Assembly: GCA_036490215.1 (NCBI GenBank)
Contig: DASXEH010000042.1
Span: forward strand, 1 to 64,000
Reading direction: 5' to 3'
Length of the DNA: 64,000 nt
Source of the DNA: JASHSH01 sp036490215
GTDB taxonomy: Bacteria; Pseudomonadota; Alphaproteobacteria; Rhodospirillales; Magnetospirillaceae
Shown here: positions 7,136 to 15,597 of the stretch, in pieces
Layout: the number at the start of each line of letters is the position of its first letter
Numbering within the stretch: the first letter of the stretch is position 1
The notes under the pieces: generated by a model
What the model saw: the letters and a program-made list of their open reading frames with translations, nothing else
Told to the model about the DNA's origin: nothing
Databases searched by the model: none
Position numbers and translations under genes: made by a program

Positions 7136-7480
7136 TCACGGGGTCAAGGGCGGCAAGCGGTGCTTGCCGTCCGGACCCAGCGGCATCGGCTTAACCCAAA
7201 GCGCCGCTGACAGCGGCAACGTTGCGTAAAGATGGGGAAACAAAGCCCCGCCGCGCGAGACTTCCCATTTGAGGGCGGGCCCGAGCTTGTCGCTATCGAC
7301 TGCGACCAGCACCAAGCTGTCCTGGCCCTTGAAATGGATCGCCGCCGTCTCGGGCGTCTGCTCGGCCGAGGAGAAATGGATATAGCCGTCTTTGTGATCG
7401 ATCGGCGCGCCGGTGAAGACGCCGGCGCGTTCGGCCTCGGCCCACAGGATGGCAGGGCAGATTTTGTAGACGATGGTCAT
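7136..7480 (-). CDS. DUF952 family protein
   Basis: The 114-residue protein starts MTIVYKICPAILWAEAERAG and contains the family landmarks DGYIHFSSAEQTPETAAIHF, LVLVAVDSDKLG, LKWEVSRGGALFPHLYATLPL. DUF952 proteins are small, common in Proteobacteria and have no assigned reaction; the fold resembles ADP-ribosyl-transferase-like proteins, which I note only as family knowledge. The ATG at 7480 is chosen because homology-like sequence starts there; the upstream 18 codons to 7534 look non-coding. The gene ends 9 bases from the convergent hydrolase. It may share a transcript with gpt, 89 bases upstream on the same strand. Confidence 0.75.
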   Translation of the reverse strand: MTIVYKICPAILWAEAERAGVFTGAPIDHKDGYIHFSSAEQTPETAAIHFKGQDSLVLVAVDSDKLGPALKWEVSRGGALFPHLYATLPLSAALWVKPMPLGPDGKHRLPPLTP

Positions 7481-7569
7481 AAAATTTTGCGCCCTCGCAC
7501 TGCTTTCGCTCGACATTCCGTCTCGCTCACGCAAGTGCTCGGGACGGCGCGTCCGCGCATCGCTTCGTA

Positions 7570-8037
7570 TTACCGCGGCCGGGGCGGCTCGTCATCCCAG
7601 GGGAAGACCAGCCAGATTTCCTGCTCGATCGGGATGACGGTCGTGTCGACCACATCGGCGCCGTGCGGCTTCACATAGACCGTGGCGTAGTGGGCTTTCG
7701 GCAGCATCTTGCGAAGCTGGCGGAAGGTACTCCCGGTATCGACCAGATCGTCGACGATCAGCCAGCCGGTGCCGTCGCCTTCGACCGGCTTCAGCACCAT
7801 CACTTCGCCCTGGCGCTGCACCTTCTCGTCGTAGCTGACCATGCAGACCGTATCGACCAAGCGGACATCGAGTTCACGGGCGACGATCGCCGCCGGCACC
7901 AAGCCGCCGCGGGCAACCGCGATGATGCCCTTGAACGGACCCTTAAGCTTGAGCCGGTGCGACAGCATCACGGTGTCGCGATGCAGCGTGTCCCAGCCGA
8001 TCTTGATGTATTTGGCGGTGGTGAAATCCTGGGCCAT
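7570..8037 (-). CDS. gpt: Xanthine phosphoribosyltransferase (Gpt-like)
   Basis: The 155-residue protein transfers phosphoribose from PRPP to xanthine or guanine in purine salvage. It contains the PRPP-binding signature WLIVDDLVDTGST (92-104), the flexible-loop region IAVARGGLVPAAIVARELDVR and a C-terminal WLVFPWDDE. Length and sequence resemble E. coli Gpt (152 residues). It is cytoplasmic or peripherally membrane-bound in relatives. Hypoxanthine phosphoribosyltransferase activity cannot be excluded from sequence alone. Confidence 0.85.
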   Translation of the reverse strand: MAQDFTTAKYIKIGWDTLHRDTVMLSHRLKLKGPFKGIIAVARGGLVPAAIVARELDVRLVDTVCMVSYDEKVQRQGEVMVLKPVEGDGTGWLIVDDLVDTGSTFRQLRKMLPKAHYATVYVKPHGADVVDTTVIPIEQEIWLVFPWDDEPPRPR

Positions 8038-8074
8038 GACCGATGACCGAGCGCGCTAAAGCGAGCGGTGCGTC

Positions 8075-9196
8075 TTAATGTACGAACACGTCCACTTCGC
8101 CAGTGCCGGCGGTGGCGCTGCTGGAGGTCGAGAGCCGTACGCGGTCGCTGTTCAGACCCATCTGAGTCAGCGAGCGCACAACCTGATCGGCATTGCGGCG
8201 CGAGGTCGTCTCGCTGATCGCCGTGCTGCCGGGCGTACCGCTGGTCGAGGACACGGCCACCACTTCGAACGTGGCGGTCGGGCGGCGATCGAGCGCGCCC
8301 TTCACTGCCGTGTAGAGCGCGTTCTCATAAGAGACATTCGGGCGATCGAAACGGATCACCACCAGCGGACGTTCGCCGGAGCTGGCCGCGATCGGCTGAA
8401 TGCTACCGCCCAAGATTCGGCTGGAGCTGAGCGACGAACCGTAGAGTTGGCCGTTCTTGATCGCCAAAGCGAGGACGTTGAGGTCGTTGCGCGCGCTCGA
8501 CACATACTGCTGCTGGCGCTGGATGTCGGTCGAGAGCTCGGTCAGCAGGCGATCGATCTGCACGGTCGTCGCGTTGGTGTCGTCTTCGAGCACGCTGAGA
8601 CGGCGGAAATCTTCGTCCACACCGCCCGACAGCGAGCGAGCGGCGCGCACCGAATCGAGCAGATAGGCGGCGAGGCTGGCGTCGTTGCCGACGTCGCTCG
8701 ACAGCTTATTCATCTGCAGCACATCGCTGTTGATGCGGTCGAGTTCGCCCTGGGCTTCGCTCCACTGGCGCGTCAGCACCGGGTTACCGGGCGTCGTACC
8801 GAGCTGGAGATGGGCTTCGATGGCGGCGATGGTGCCGTGATAGGTCTCGGAATCAGAGATGATCTGCTGGGTGATCTGTTGCATCTGGCCGCGTTGCTGA
8901 CCGATCGTGCTCTTCAGGCGATCGAGGTCGGACGCCAGCTGAGCGGCTTTTTGGCCAACGATCGTGGCACCCGAAGACATCGCGGGCGCACTGGCGGCCG
9001 GAGCCGGCGCGGGTTCAGCCGCAGCGGCCGGCGCGGGCGCCGGAGCCGAATTCTGGGCCGCCGGAGCGGCCTGCTGGCTTGCGCCACTGCTTGAGGCTGG
9101 CGCCTCGGGCGGGAACAAGGCGTCGTTGACAGTCGAGCAACCGCCTAAAGCGAGTGCTGCGAGAACGGTGACGACGTAATACTTGCCTGAGCCCAT
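8075..9196 (-). CDS. Putative outer-membrane lipoprotein with coiled coil and OmpA-like C-terminus
   Basis: The 373-residue product begins with a lipoprotein signal: MGSGKYYVVTVLAALALGGC, lipobox LALGGC with C20. A Pro/Ala/Ser-rich linker (about 28-75) follows, then a long helical, probably coiled-coil region (about 80-235), and a C-terminal alpha/beta domain (about 270-373) beginning RPLVVIRFDRPNVSYENALY and containing TTSRRNADQVVRSLTQMGL, which resembles the OmpA-family peptidoglycan-binding fold. A role linking the outer membrane to the cell wall is inferred. The ATG at 9196 is preferred since it gives the signal peptide; the longer in-frame extension to 9322 does not. Confidence 0.7.
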   Translation of the reverse strand: MGSGKYYVVTVLAALALGGCSTVNDALFPPEAPASSSGASQQAAPAAQNSAPAPAPAAAAEPAPAPAASAPAMSSGATIVGQKAAQLASDLDRLKSTIGQQRGQMQQITQQIISDSETYHGTIAAIEAHLQLGTTPGNPVLTRQWSEAQGELDRINSDVLQMNKLSSDVGNDASLAAYLLDSVRAARSLSGGVDEDFRRLSVLEDDTNATTVQIDRLLTELSTDIQRQQQYVSSARNDLNVLALAIKNGQLYGSSLSSSRILGGSIQPIAASSGERPLVVIRFDRPNVSYENALYTAVKGALDRRPTATFEVVAVSSTSGTPGSTAISETTSRRNADQVVRSLTQMGLNSDRVRLSTSSSATAGTGEVDVFVH

Positions 9197-9527
9197 TGGA
9201 AACAACACCCCGGTCGCGCAGGGTCGGTCAGATACCCTGCAGTGATCGCTATTGATAACAGCACTTTTTCGGAATTTGCGCTTCCCCCGCAAATCGTTAG
9301 CGAAGTCTACCCAAAGCCCCAAACAGCCACAAGCCGGAATCGATGGACCTTCAGCGGGCTAGCAGCTTCACCGTAATGTAAAACTCGGTCCTTACCAGGT
9401 CATTACCATGCGCAATCTAGGCGCCTTGACCCCGCGATATATCCATTTGACTATAAGTTTGCTCATCGGTTTTCGGGTGCCGGCCGCGCCGTCAAATCAG
9501 CTGCGTTTCGCGCCTTTGGGAGGGGTT
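9197..9527. promoter_or_regulatory. Divergent promoter region between lipoprotein gene and modA
   Basis: This 331-base stretch has no convincing gene and should carry both divergent promoters. Near modA is an AT-rich segment with the 8-base palindrome GATATATC (9436-9443) followed by CTATAAG (9451-9457), reminiscent of the AT-rich, TATA-containing sites bound by the molybdate regulator ModE, but only as a partial match. The modA ribosome binding site is GGGAGGGG (9518-9525). A second in-frame ATG at 9408 would extend modA through this promoter-like stretch and is not used. Confidence 0.35.
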
Positions 9528-10304
9528 ATGACAGGTTTCATGAAGCGGTTTGGGCTATTGGCGATGGCTTTGGGGCTGGGAACCGGCGTCCCGGCGATCG
9601 CTCATGCCGAAATCCAGGTCTTTGCGGCTGCATCGACCACTGAGTCTGTCAACGCCATCACCGCCGCCTTCGCCGCCAAGAAGCTCGGCTCGGCCAAGAC
9701 CAGCTTCGGTTCGTCCTCGACCCTGGCCAAACAGATCGAGAACGCCGCCCCCGCCGCCGTCTTCATCTCGGCCGACGAAGACTGGATGGACTATCTCGAC
9801 AAGAAAAAGCTGCTGGTGGCCGGCACCCGCGCCGATCTGCTGGGCAATGATCTGGTCATGATCGCCCCCAAGGATGGCGGCTCGCCGAAGCATATACAGA
9901 TCGGCCCGAACTTCCCGCTGGCCAAACTGCTGGGCGACGGACGCCTCTCGGTCGGCGATCCCGCCCATGTGCCGGCCGGGCTTTATGCCAAGGCCGCCTT
10001 GGAGAAACTCGGGGTTTGGAACTCGGTGAAGGACAAGCTGGCCCCGGGGCAAGACGTCCGCGCGGCGCTGGCCTTCGTCGAACGCGGCGAGACGCCCTAC
10101 GGTATCGTCTATGCGACCGATGCGATCGCGTCCTCCAAAGTGTGGGAAGTGGGCATCTTCCCCGATAGCAGCCATCCCAAGATTTCCTATCCGGTGGCGG
10201 TTGTTGCCGGCCACGACACGCCCGAGGCGCGCGCTTTCGTCGATTTCCTGAAAGGACCTGAGGCGGCGGCGATCTTCGCGAAGGCCGGCTTCCGTAAACC
10301 GTGA
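9528..10304 (+). CDS. modA: Molybdate ABC transporter substrate-binding protein ModA
   Basis: The 258-residue periplasmic protein binds molybdate (or tungstate) for import. It begins with a Sec signal peptide (MKRFGLLAMALGLGTGVPAIAHA) and continues EIQVFAAASTTESVNAITAAF; the FAAAS and later SSTLAKQIENAAPAAVFISAD segments are ModA hallmarks contributing oxyanion contacts. The start at 9528 follows GGGAGGGG. modB begins 3 bases after the stop and modC overlaps modB, so the three genes form one operon supplying molybdenum for molybdoenzymes. Confidence in family is high because of the complete ABC set. Confidence 0.93.
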   Translation: MTGFMKRFGLLAMALGLGTGVPAIAHAEIQVFAAASTTESVNAITAAFAAKKLGSAKTSFGSSSTLAKQIENAAPAAVFISADEDWMDYLDKKKLLVAGTRADLLGNDLVMIAPKDGGSPKHIQIGPNFPLAKLLGDGRLSVGDPAHVPAGLYAKAALEKLGVWNSVKDKLAPGQDVRAALAFVERGETPYGIVYATDAIASSKVWEVGIFPDSSHPKISYPVAVVAGHDTPEARAFVDFLKGPEAAAIFAKAGFRKP

Positions 10305-10307
10305 AGC

Positions 10308-11015
10308 ATGTCCGGCCTGCTGACGCCGCTTGAAATCGAGGCGCTCCGTCTCAGCCTGCTGATCGCCTTTTGGGCAGTGCTCGGCGGATTGCCGGCGGCG
10401 ATCGCGTTGGCCTGGTTGCTGGCGCGCCATCGCTTCCCCGGCCGCGCCCTGCTCGATGGCATCGTGCACCTGCCGCTCGTGTTGCCACCGGTGGTGGTGG
10501 GCTATGGACTTCTGGTCGTTCTCGGGCGGCGTGGCCTGATCGGCCAATGGCTGCATGACGCGCTGGGCATTACCTTGGCCTTCACCTGGGAAGGCGCGGC
10601 GATCGCCTCGGCCGTTATGGCATTGCCGCTGATGGTGCGCGCCATCCGCTTGTCGATCGAAGCCGTGGATCGCGGTCTCGAAGCGGCGGCCTCGACCTTG
10701 GGCGCCTCGCGCACGAGCGTCTTCTTCACCATCACCCTGCCCCTGGCTCTGCCGGGCGTGCTGATTGGCGTGGTGCTCGGCTTCGCACGCAGCCTGGGCG
10801 AGTTCGGCGCAACGATCACCTTTGCAGGCAACATCCCTGGCCAGACCCGCACCCTGGCCAATGCGATTTACGCGATCACCCAGGTTCCCGATAGCGACGC
10901 AGCGGCCGGCCGGCTCTGTCTGATATCGATCGTCCTGTCATTGGCCGCGCTGCTCGTATCTGAAGTGCTGGCGCGACGGCTGGGGCAGCGCTTGCAAGGC
11001 CGGACCCGTGCTTGA
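10308..11015 (+). CDS. modB: Molybdate ABC transporter permease ModB
   Basis: The 235-residue inner-membrane protein has about five transmembrane helices and the binding-protein-dependent transport EAA loop, visible as EAASTLGASRTSVFFTITLPLALPG, which docks onto the ATPase. The segment GFARSLGEFGATITFAGNIPGQTRTL is specific to ModB/CysT-type permeases. It is the membrane pore of the ModABC importer. It starts 3 bases after modA and overlaps modC by 8 bases. Confidence 0.93.
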   Translation: MSGLLTPLEIEALRLSLLIAFWAVLGGLPAAIALAWLLARHRFPGRALLDGIVHLPLVLPPVVVGYGLLVVLGRRGLIGQWLHDALGITLAFTWEGAAIASAVMALPLMVRAIRLSIEAVDRGLEAAASTLGASRTSVFFTITLPLALPGVLIGVVLGFARSLGEFGATITFAGNIPGQTRTLANAIYAITQVPDSDAAAGRLCLISIVLSLAALLVSEVLARRLGQRLQGRTRA

Positions 11016-12105
11016 CGTTGCCCTTCGCGCCAAACTCGGCGACTTCGCCCTCGATGTCGCTTTCACCACAGCCGATGCACCGGTCACGGCCCTGTTCGGC
11101 CGATCGGGCGCCGGCAAAAGCTCGATCATCGCCGCGATTGCCGGGCTGTTGCGACCTGATACTGGACGCATCGTGTCGGATGGCGAAACGCTCTTCGATG
11201 CCGACAAGCACGTGGATCTGCCGCCACCCCGGCGTCGGGTAGGTGTCGTCTTCCAGGACGCGCGCCTGTTCCCGCACATGTCGGTGCGCGCCAATCTGCT
11301 TTATGGCTGGCGGCGAAGGACGGCGGATCGCAAACTCGATCTCGATCAGGTCGTCGAGCCATTGGGCATCAGCCATTTGCTCGAGCGGCGGCCGGCAACC
11401 CTGTCCGGCGGCGAGAAGCAGCGCATCGCCATCGGCCGCGCGCTGCTGGCCAACCCGCGCCTGTTGCTGATGGACGAGCCGCTGGCATCGCTCGACGGCG
11501 AACGCAAAGCCGAGCTGCTGCCCCTGCTCGCCCAACTGCCACGCGTCTTCGGCACGCCGGTCATTTATGTCAGCCACGGGCTCGATGAAGTGCTGCGCCT
11601 GGCCGACCGGCTGGTGCTGCTCGATCAAGGGCGCGTCTTGGCCGCAGGCACGGTCGAAGAGGTGGCCAACCGGCCCGACTTCGCGCAGATCGCCGCGTTG
11701 GAGGGTGGCCCCGACGTCTTCACCGTGATCGGTGCGACAATCAAGAGCCACGACGAACCCGGCGCGCAAACGCGACTGTCCTTCGGTGGCGGAACACTGA
11801 CCGTACCGCGCGTGGCCGGCGCGGTTGGAAACCGGGTGCGGCTGCGGATCGCCGCGGGCGACGTGATGCTGGCATTGACGCCGCCTACCGGACTCTCGGT
11901 CCGCAACGTGATCCCGGCACGGATCGTTTCCATCGGCGAGACGGCCGGCATGGTCGAAGTAATGCTCGATGCCGGCGGACCGCTTTGGGCCCGTATCAGC
12001 CGCGCGGCGCGCGACGAACTGGGGTTGCAGCCCGGCATGACGGTCTATGCCCTGATCAAAAGCGCCGCTATGACCGGCAGCATCGGACTGCGCGGCCAGG
12101 CATAA
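11008..12105 (+). CDS. modC: Molybdate ABC transporter ATP-binding protein ModC
   Basis: The 365-residue ATPase has Walker A GRSGAGKSS (31-39), the Q-loop Q83, the signature LSGGEKQR (132-139), Walker B LLLMDEP (152-158) and an H-loop in YVSHGLDE. The C-terminal ~110 residues form a TOBE/Mop-type domain (SVRNVIPARIVSIGETAGMVEV), which in ModC senses molybdate. It starts with GTG inside the end of modB, so the two are translationally coupled. The ModC-specific C-terminus fixes the substrate as molybdate/tungstate. Confidence 0.93.
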   Translation: MLDVALRAKLGDFALDVAFTTADAPVTALFGRSGAGKSSIIAAIAGLLRPDTGRIVSDGETLFDADKHVDLPPPRRRVGVVFQDARLFPHMSVRANLLYGWRRRTADRKLDLDQVVEPLGISHLLERRPATLSGGEKQRIAIGRALLANPRLLLMDEPLASLDGERKAELLPLLAQLPRVFGTPVIYVSHGLDEVLRLADRLVLLDQGRVLAAGTVEEVANRPDFAQIAALEGGPDVFTVIGATIKSHDEPGAQTRLSFGGGTLTVPRVAGAVGNRVRLRIAAGDVMLALTPPTGLSVRNVIPARIVSIGETAGMVEVMLDAGGPLWARISRAARDELGLQPGMTVYALIKSAAMTGSIGLRGQA

Positions 12106-12133
12106 GCAATCCATCGCTGCTATTCCTCGTTAT

Positions 12134-12150
12134 ATTGCAAGCGATTGCAT
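12134..12150 (+). promoter_or_regulatory. LacI-family-type operator
   Basis: ATTGCAAGCGATTGCAT contains the palindrome TGCAA-GCGA-TTGCA with a central CG, which matches the general operator pattern of LacI/GalR repressors (TTGCAANCGNTTGCAA). It lies 57 bases upstream of the oxygenase fusion gene start. No LacI-type regulator is encoded in the window. A chance palindrome cannot be excluded. Confidence 0.4.
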
Positions 12151-12206
12151 GGCGGGCCTATCATCGGGGCCGATACTGCGGCTTCTTTTCTCGCTTCAAT
12201 CGACTG

Positions 12207-13355
12207 ATGGCTGACTCGAACATCCCCACACGTCCCGCGCTTGGCGATCCAATCCCGTGGTTCTCCGCGAAGACCGTGTCCGGTTCGCGGATCGACATCC
12301 ATGTGGACGCCGGCCGCTATCTGGTCCTGACTTTTATCGGCAAGCCCGGCGACGGCAATGGCGACACGGATCCCAAGCTGGGCGAGTTGATGTTCCAACC
12401 CAGCCTGTTCCGCGAGGATCACATCATCCTGTACGGCGTGCTCGAAGCGGCGCCGGCCGACCGGTCGCGTTACAAATTGATTCGCCGCCCCGGCATCAGC
12501 TTCCTCGCCGATTACGATGGCGCGCTGGCGCAGCAGTTCGGCGTGAGGGACCGGCCTTGGACCTTCGTCCTCGATCCGATGCTCCGCGTGATTGCCTCGA
12601 TCCCTTATGACCACCCTGAAGGTCACGGCAAGCTGTTGCGCGAGACGCTGCAGGGTCTGCCGCCGCCGGCTCAGCATGCCGGCGTTCCGCTGAAAGCGCC
12701 GGTGCTGATCGTGCCGCGCGTTCTTGAGTTCGATCTCTGCGACGCGATGGTCGAGTATCACCGCCGCAGCGAAGGCACCGATTCAGGTTTCCTGCTCGAC
12801 AAGGACGGCGTAACCCGCACCATCACCGACTACACGTTCAAACGCCGCACCGACGTGGTGGTGCGCGATTTGGAACTGGTCACCCTCCTCCGTCAACGCA
12901 TCGTCAGCCGCGTGCTGCCCGCGATGAAGCAGGCGTTCAGCTTCGAGCCGACACGGATGGATCGTTACCTCATTGCCAGCTATCACGCGAATACCGGTGA
13001 TCATTTCTTCCGCCACCGCGACAATCTCAATGCTGGAGCCGCCCACCGCCGCTTCGCGATGACGCTGAACCTCAATGCCGAAGCCAAGAACTACGATGGT
13101 GGCGATCTGCGCTTTCCCGAATTCGGGACCGATACCTATCGTCCGCCGACCGGCGGCGCAGTCATCTTCTCCTGCGGCCTGCTGCACGAGGTGACGCCGA
13201 TGACGCGCGGCGAGCGCTTCGCCTTCCTCTCCTTTCTCTATGGCGAGGAAGATGCAAAACGGCGCGCGGCCAACAACGCCAAGCTCTCCGAAGGCGAACG
13301 CGTCTACCAGGACGGCGACGACCTCCTGATGCCCCGAGATACAACGGCCGCTTAG
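12207..13355 (+). CDS. Peroxiredoxin-like domain fused to 2OG-Fe(II) oxygenase
   Basis: The 382-residue protein has two domains. Residues 10-150 have an AhpC/TSA-thioredoxin layout (ALGDPIPWF, LVLTFIGKPGDGNGD, FVLDPMLRVIASI), yet the position where the peroxidatic cysteine belongs (LVLTFIGKPG) has none, so peroxidase chemistry is unlikely. Residues 165-345 form a prolyl-4-hydroxylase-type double-stranded helix with the iron ligands H270 and D272 (FFRHRDN), the distal H327 (LLHEV) and the 2-oxoglutarate-binding R337. The start at 12207 follows a poor ribosome binding site; upstream sequence is non-coding. The hydroxylation substrate is unknown. Confidence 0.75.
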   Translation: MADSNIPTRPALGDPIPWFSAKTVSGSRIDIHVDAGRYLVLTFIGKPGDGNGDTDPKLGELMFQPSLFREDHIILYGVLEAAPADRSRYKLIRRPGISFLADYDGALAQQFGVRDRPWTFVLDPMLRVIASIPYDHPEGHGKLLRETLQGLPPPAQHAGVPLKAPVLIVPRVLEFDLCDAMVEYHRRSEGTDSGFLLDKDGVTRTITDYTFKRRTDVVVRDLELVTLLRQRIVSRVLPAMKQAFSFEPTRMDRYLIASYHANTGDHFFRHRDNLNAGAAHRRFAMTLNLNAEAKNYDGGDLRFPEFGTDTYRPPTGGAVIFSCGLLHEVTPMTRGERFAFLSFLYGEEDAKRRAANNAKLSEGERVYQDGDDLLMPRDTTAA

Positions 13356-13426
13356 CGCGGGCGAGGCTTCGTGGACAGCAAGCGCGATCCGCGCGTAAAC
13401 TCCGGTGGATCATTAAGGTGCACCGG

Positions 13427-15583
13427 ATGTCCGATTTCCCGAAAAAGACCGTAGCCGACTGGAGCAAGCTCGCGAGCGCCGATCTGAAAGGCGCATCGCC
13501 GGAGAGTCTCACCTGGCAGACGCCCGAAGGCATCGCTGTGAAGCCACTCTATACGGCCGCCGATCTCGAAGGTCTGGAAGATGCGCATTCAATGCCGGGC
13601 TTCCCGCCCTATCTGCGTGGCCCGCGCGCGACGATGTACGCGTACCGGCCCTGGACGATCCGCCAATACGCGGGGTTTTCGACCGCAGAAGAATCGAACG
13701 CCTTCTTCCGCGCCAACCTCGCCGGCGGACAAACGGGTCTGTCGGTCGCGTTCGATCTGGCCACCCATCGCGGTTACGACTCCGACCATCCGCGTGTCGT
13801 CGGCGATGTGGGCAAGGCCGGCGTGGCGATCGATTCGGTCGAAGATATGAAAATCCTGTTCGACGGCATCCCGCTCGAAAAGATGAGCGTGTCGATGACC
13901 ATGAACGGCGCAGTGCTGCCGGTGCTGGCTGGCTATATTGTCGCCGCCGAAGAGCAGGGTGTGAAGCCGGCACAACTGGCTGGAACCATTCAGAACGACA
14001 TTCTGAAAGAGTTCATGGTCCGCAACACCTATATCTATCCGCCGACGCCATCGATGCGGATCGTGGCCGACATCATCGCCTACACCGCACGCGAGATGCC
14101 GAAATTCAATTCGATCTCGATCTCCGGCTATCACATGCAGGAAGCCGGTGCGACCTGCGTGCAGGAACTGGCCTTCACCTTGGCCGACGGCATCGAATAC
14201 GTGCGCGCGGCCCTATCGCGCGGATTGAAGGTCGATGATTTCGCACCGCGGCTGTCGTTCTTCTTCTGCATCGGCATGAACTTCTTCATGGAGGTCGCGA
14301 AGCTGCGCGCCGCGCGCCTGCTCTGGGCGCGGCTGATGAAGCCGTTCGATCCGCAGAACCCGACCAGCCTGGCGCTGCGCACCCATTGCCAAACCTCGGG
14401 CGTCAGCCTCACCGAGAAAGATCCCTATAACAACGTGATCCGCACCACGATCGAGGCCATGGCGGCCGTGCTGGGCGGCACGCAAAGCCTGCACACCAAT
14501 GCGCTCGACGAAGCGATCGCGTTGCCGACACCCTTCTCGGCGCGAATCGCGCGCAACACGCAACTGATCATCGCCGAGGAGAGCGGCATTCCCCATGTGG
14601 TCGATCCGCTGGGCGGCAGTTTCTATGTCGAGTCTCTGACCGCCTCGGTCGTCGCCGAAGCGCAGAAGCTGATCGACGAGGTCGAGGCGCTGGGCGGGAT
14701 GACCAAGGCAATCGAAGCCGGCATGCCCAAGCTGCGCATTGAGGAAGCCGCGACGCGCCGCCAGGCGCGGGTCGACAGTGGCGACGAGATCGTGGTCGGC
14801 GTGAACAAATATCAGCCGAACGAAGAGTCGTCGGTGCCGGTGCGCGAAATCGACAACACGCGTGTCCGTGATGCGCAGATCGATCGGCTGAAGCGCATCC
14901 GTGCCACGCGCGACGAAGCCGCCTGCCGCAAGGCGCTCGAAGCCATGGCCGAGATCGCCAAAGGCGGCGAAGGCAATCTGCTGGAGGCCGCCATCATCGC
15001 CACGCGGGCGCGCGCGACCGTGGGCGAAATCTCCGACACATTGGAAGCCGTGTTCACACGCCACCGTGCGACGATCCGTTCGGTCTCGGGTGTCTATGGC
15101 GGCGCGATCGGCGAGGATGAGGGCTTTGCGCGCATCAAAACCGATATCGAGCGTTTCGCCGCCGATGAAGGCCGCCGGCCGCGCATCCTGGTGGTCAAGC
15201 TCGGGCAGGATGGACACGATCGTGGCGCCAAGGTGATCGCCACCGCCTTTGCCGATGTCGGCTTCGACGTCGATATCGGCCCGTTGTTCCAGACGCCGGG
15301 TGAAGCCGCGCGGCAGGCGATCGAGAACGACGTCCACGTCGTCGGCGTATCGTCGCTGGCCGCCGGGCATAAGACTCTAGTCCCGCAACTGATCGAAGAA
15401 CTGCGCAAGCAAGGCGGCGGCGACATTCTGACCGTGTGCGGCGGCGTGATCCCGGTGCAGGACTATGAATTTCTGACCAAGGCGGGCGTGTCGGGTATCT
15501 TCGCACCCGGCACCAGCATCCCGCAGGCTGCAGGCCAAATCCTTGAGCTGCTCCGCGCGAAACGGCGGCGGGCAGCGGAATAA
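13427..15583 (+). CDS. scpA: Methylmalonyl-CoA mutase (single-chain)
   Basis: The 718-residue enzyme interconverts (R)-methylmalonyl-CoA and succinyl-CoA using adenosylcobalamin. The N-terminal TIM barrel (about 1-560) contains RGPRATMYAYRPWTIRQYAGFSTAEESNAFF in shortened form, with the substrate-contacting Tyr region, and SISGYHMQEAGAT. The C-terminal cobalamin domain carries DGHDRG with the cobalt-ligand H597, then GVSSLAAGHKTL and CGGVIP. Length matches E. coli Sbm and the large catalytic subunit. The ATG at 13427 follows TTAAGG. No propionyl-CoA carboxylase, epimerase or MeaB chaperone gene is adjacent. Confidence 0.95.
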   Translation: MSDFPKKTVADWSKLASADLKGASPESLTWQTPEGIAVKPLYTAADLEGLEDAHSMPGFPPYLRGPRATMYAYRPWTIRQYAGFSTAEESNAFFRANLAGGQTGLSVAFDLATHRGYDSDHPRVVGDVGKAGVAIDSVEDMKILFDGIPLEKMSVSMTMNGAVLPVLAGYIVAAEEQGVKPAQLAGTIQNDILKEFMVRNTYIYPPTPSMRIVADIIAYTAREMPKFNSISISGYHMQEAGATCVQELAFTLADGIEYVRAALSRGLKVDDFAPRLSFFFCIGMNFFMEVAKLRAARLLWARLMKPFDPQNPTSLALRTHCQTSGVSLTEKDPYNNVIRTTIEAMAAVLGGTQSLHTNALDEAIALPTPFSARIARNTQLIIAEESGIPHVVDPLGGSFYVESLTASVVAEAQKLIDEVEALGGMTKAIEAGMPKLRIEEAATRRQARVDSGDEIVVGVNKYQPNEESSVPVREIDNTRVRDAQIDRLKRIRATRDEAACRKALEAMAEIAKGGEGNLLEAAIIATRARATVGEISDTLEAVFTRHRATIRSVSGVYGGAIGEDEGFARIKTDIERFAADEGRRPRILVVKLGQDGHDRGAKVIATAFADVGFDVDIGPLFQTPGEAARQAIENDVHVVGVSSLAAGHKTLVPQLIEELRKQGGGDILTVCGGVIPVQDYEFLTKAGVSGIFAPGTSIPQAAGQILELLRAKRRRAAE

Positions 15584-15597
15584 CGGAATAGTTCACG

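Noticed and set aside
9420..9460. ModE binding site upstream of modA
   Set aside because: Only an AT-rich palindrome GATATATC and a nearby TATAAG are present; the match is too poor for a separate operator entry and is mentioned only in the region note.
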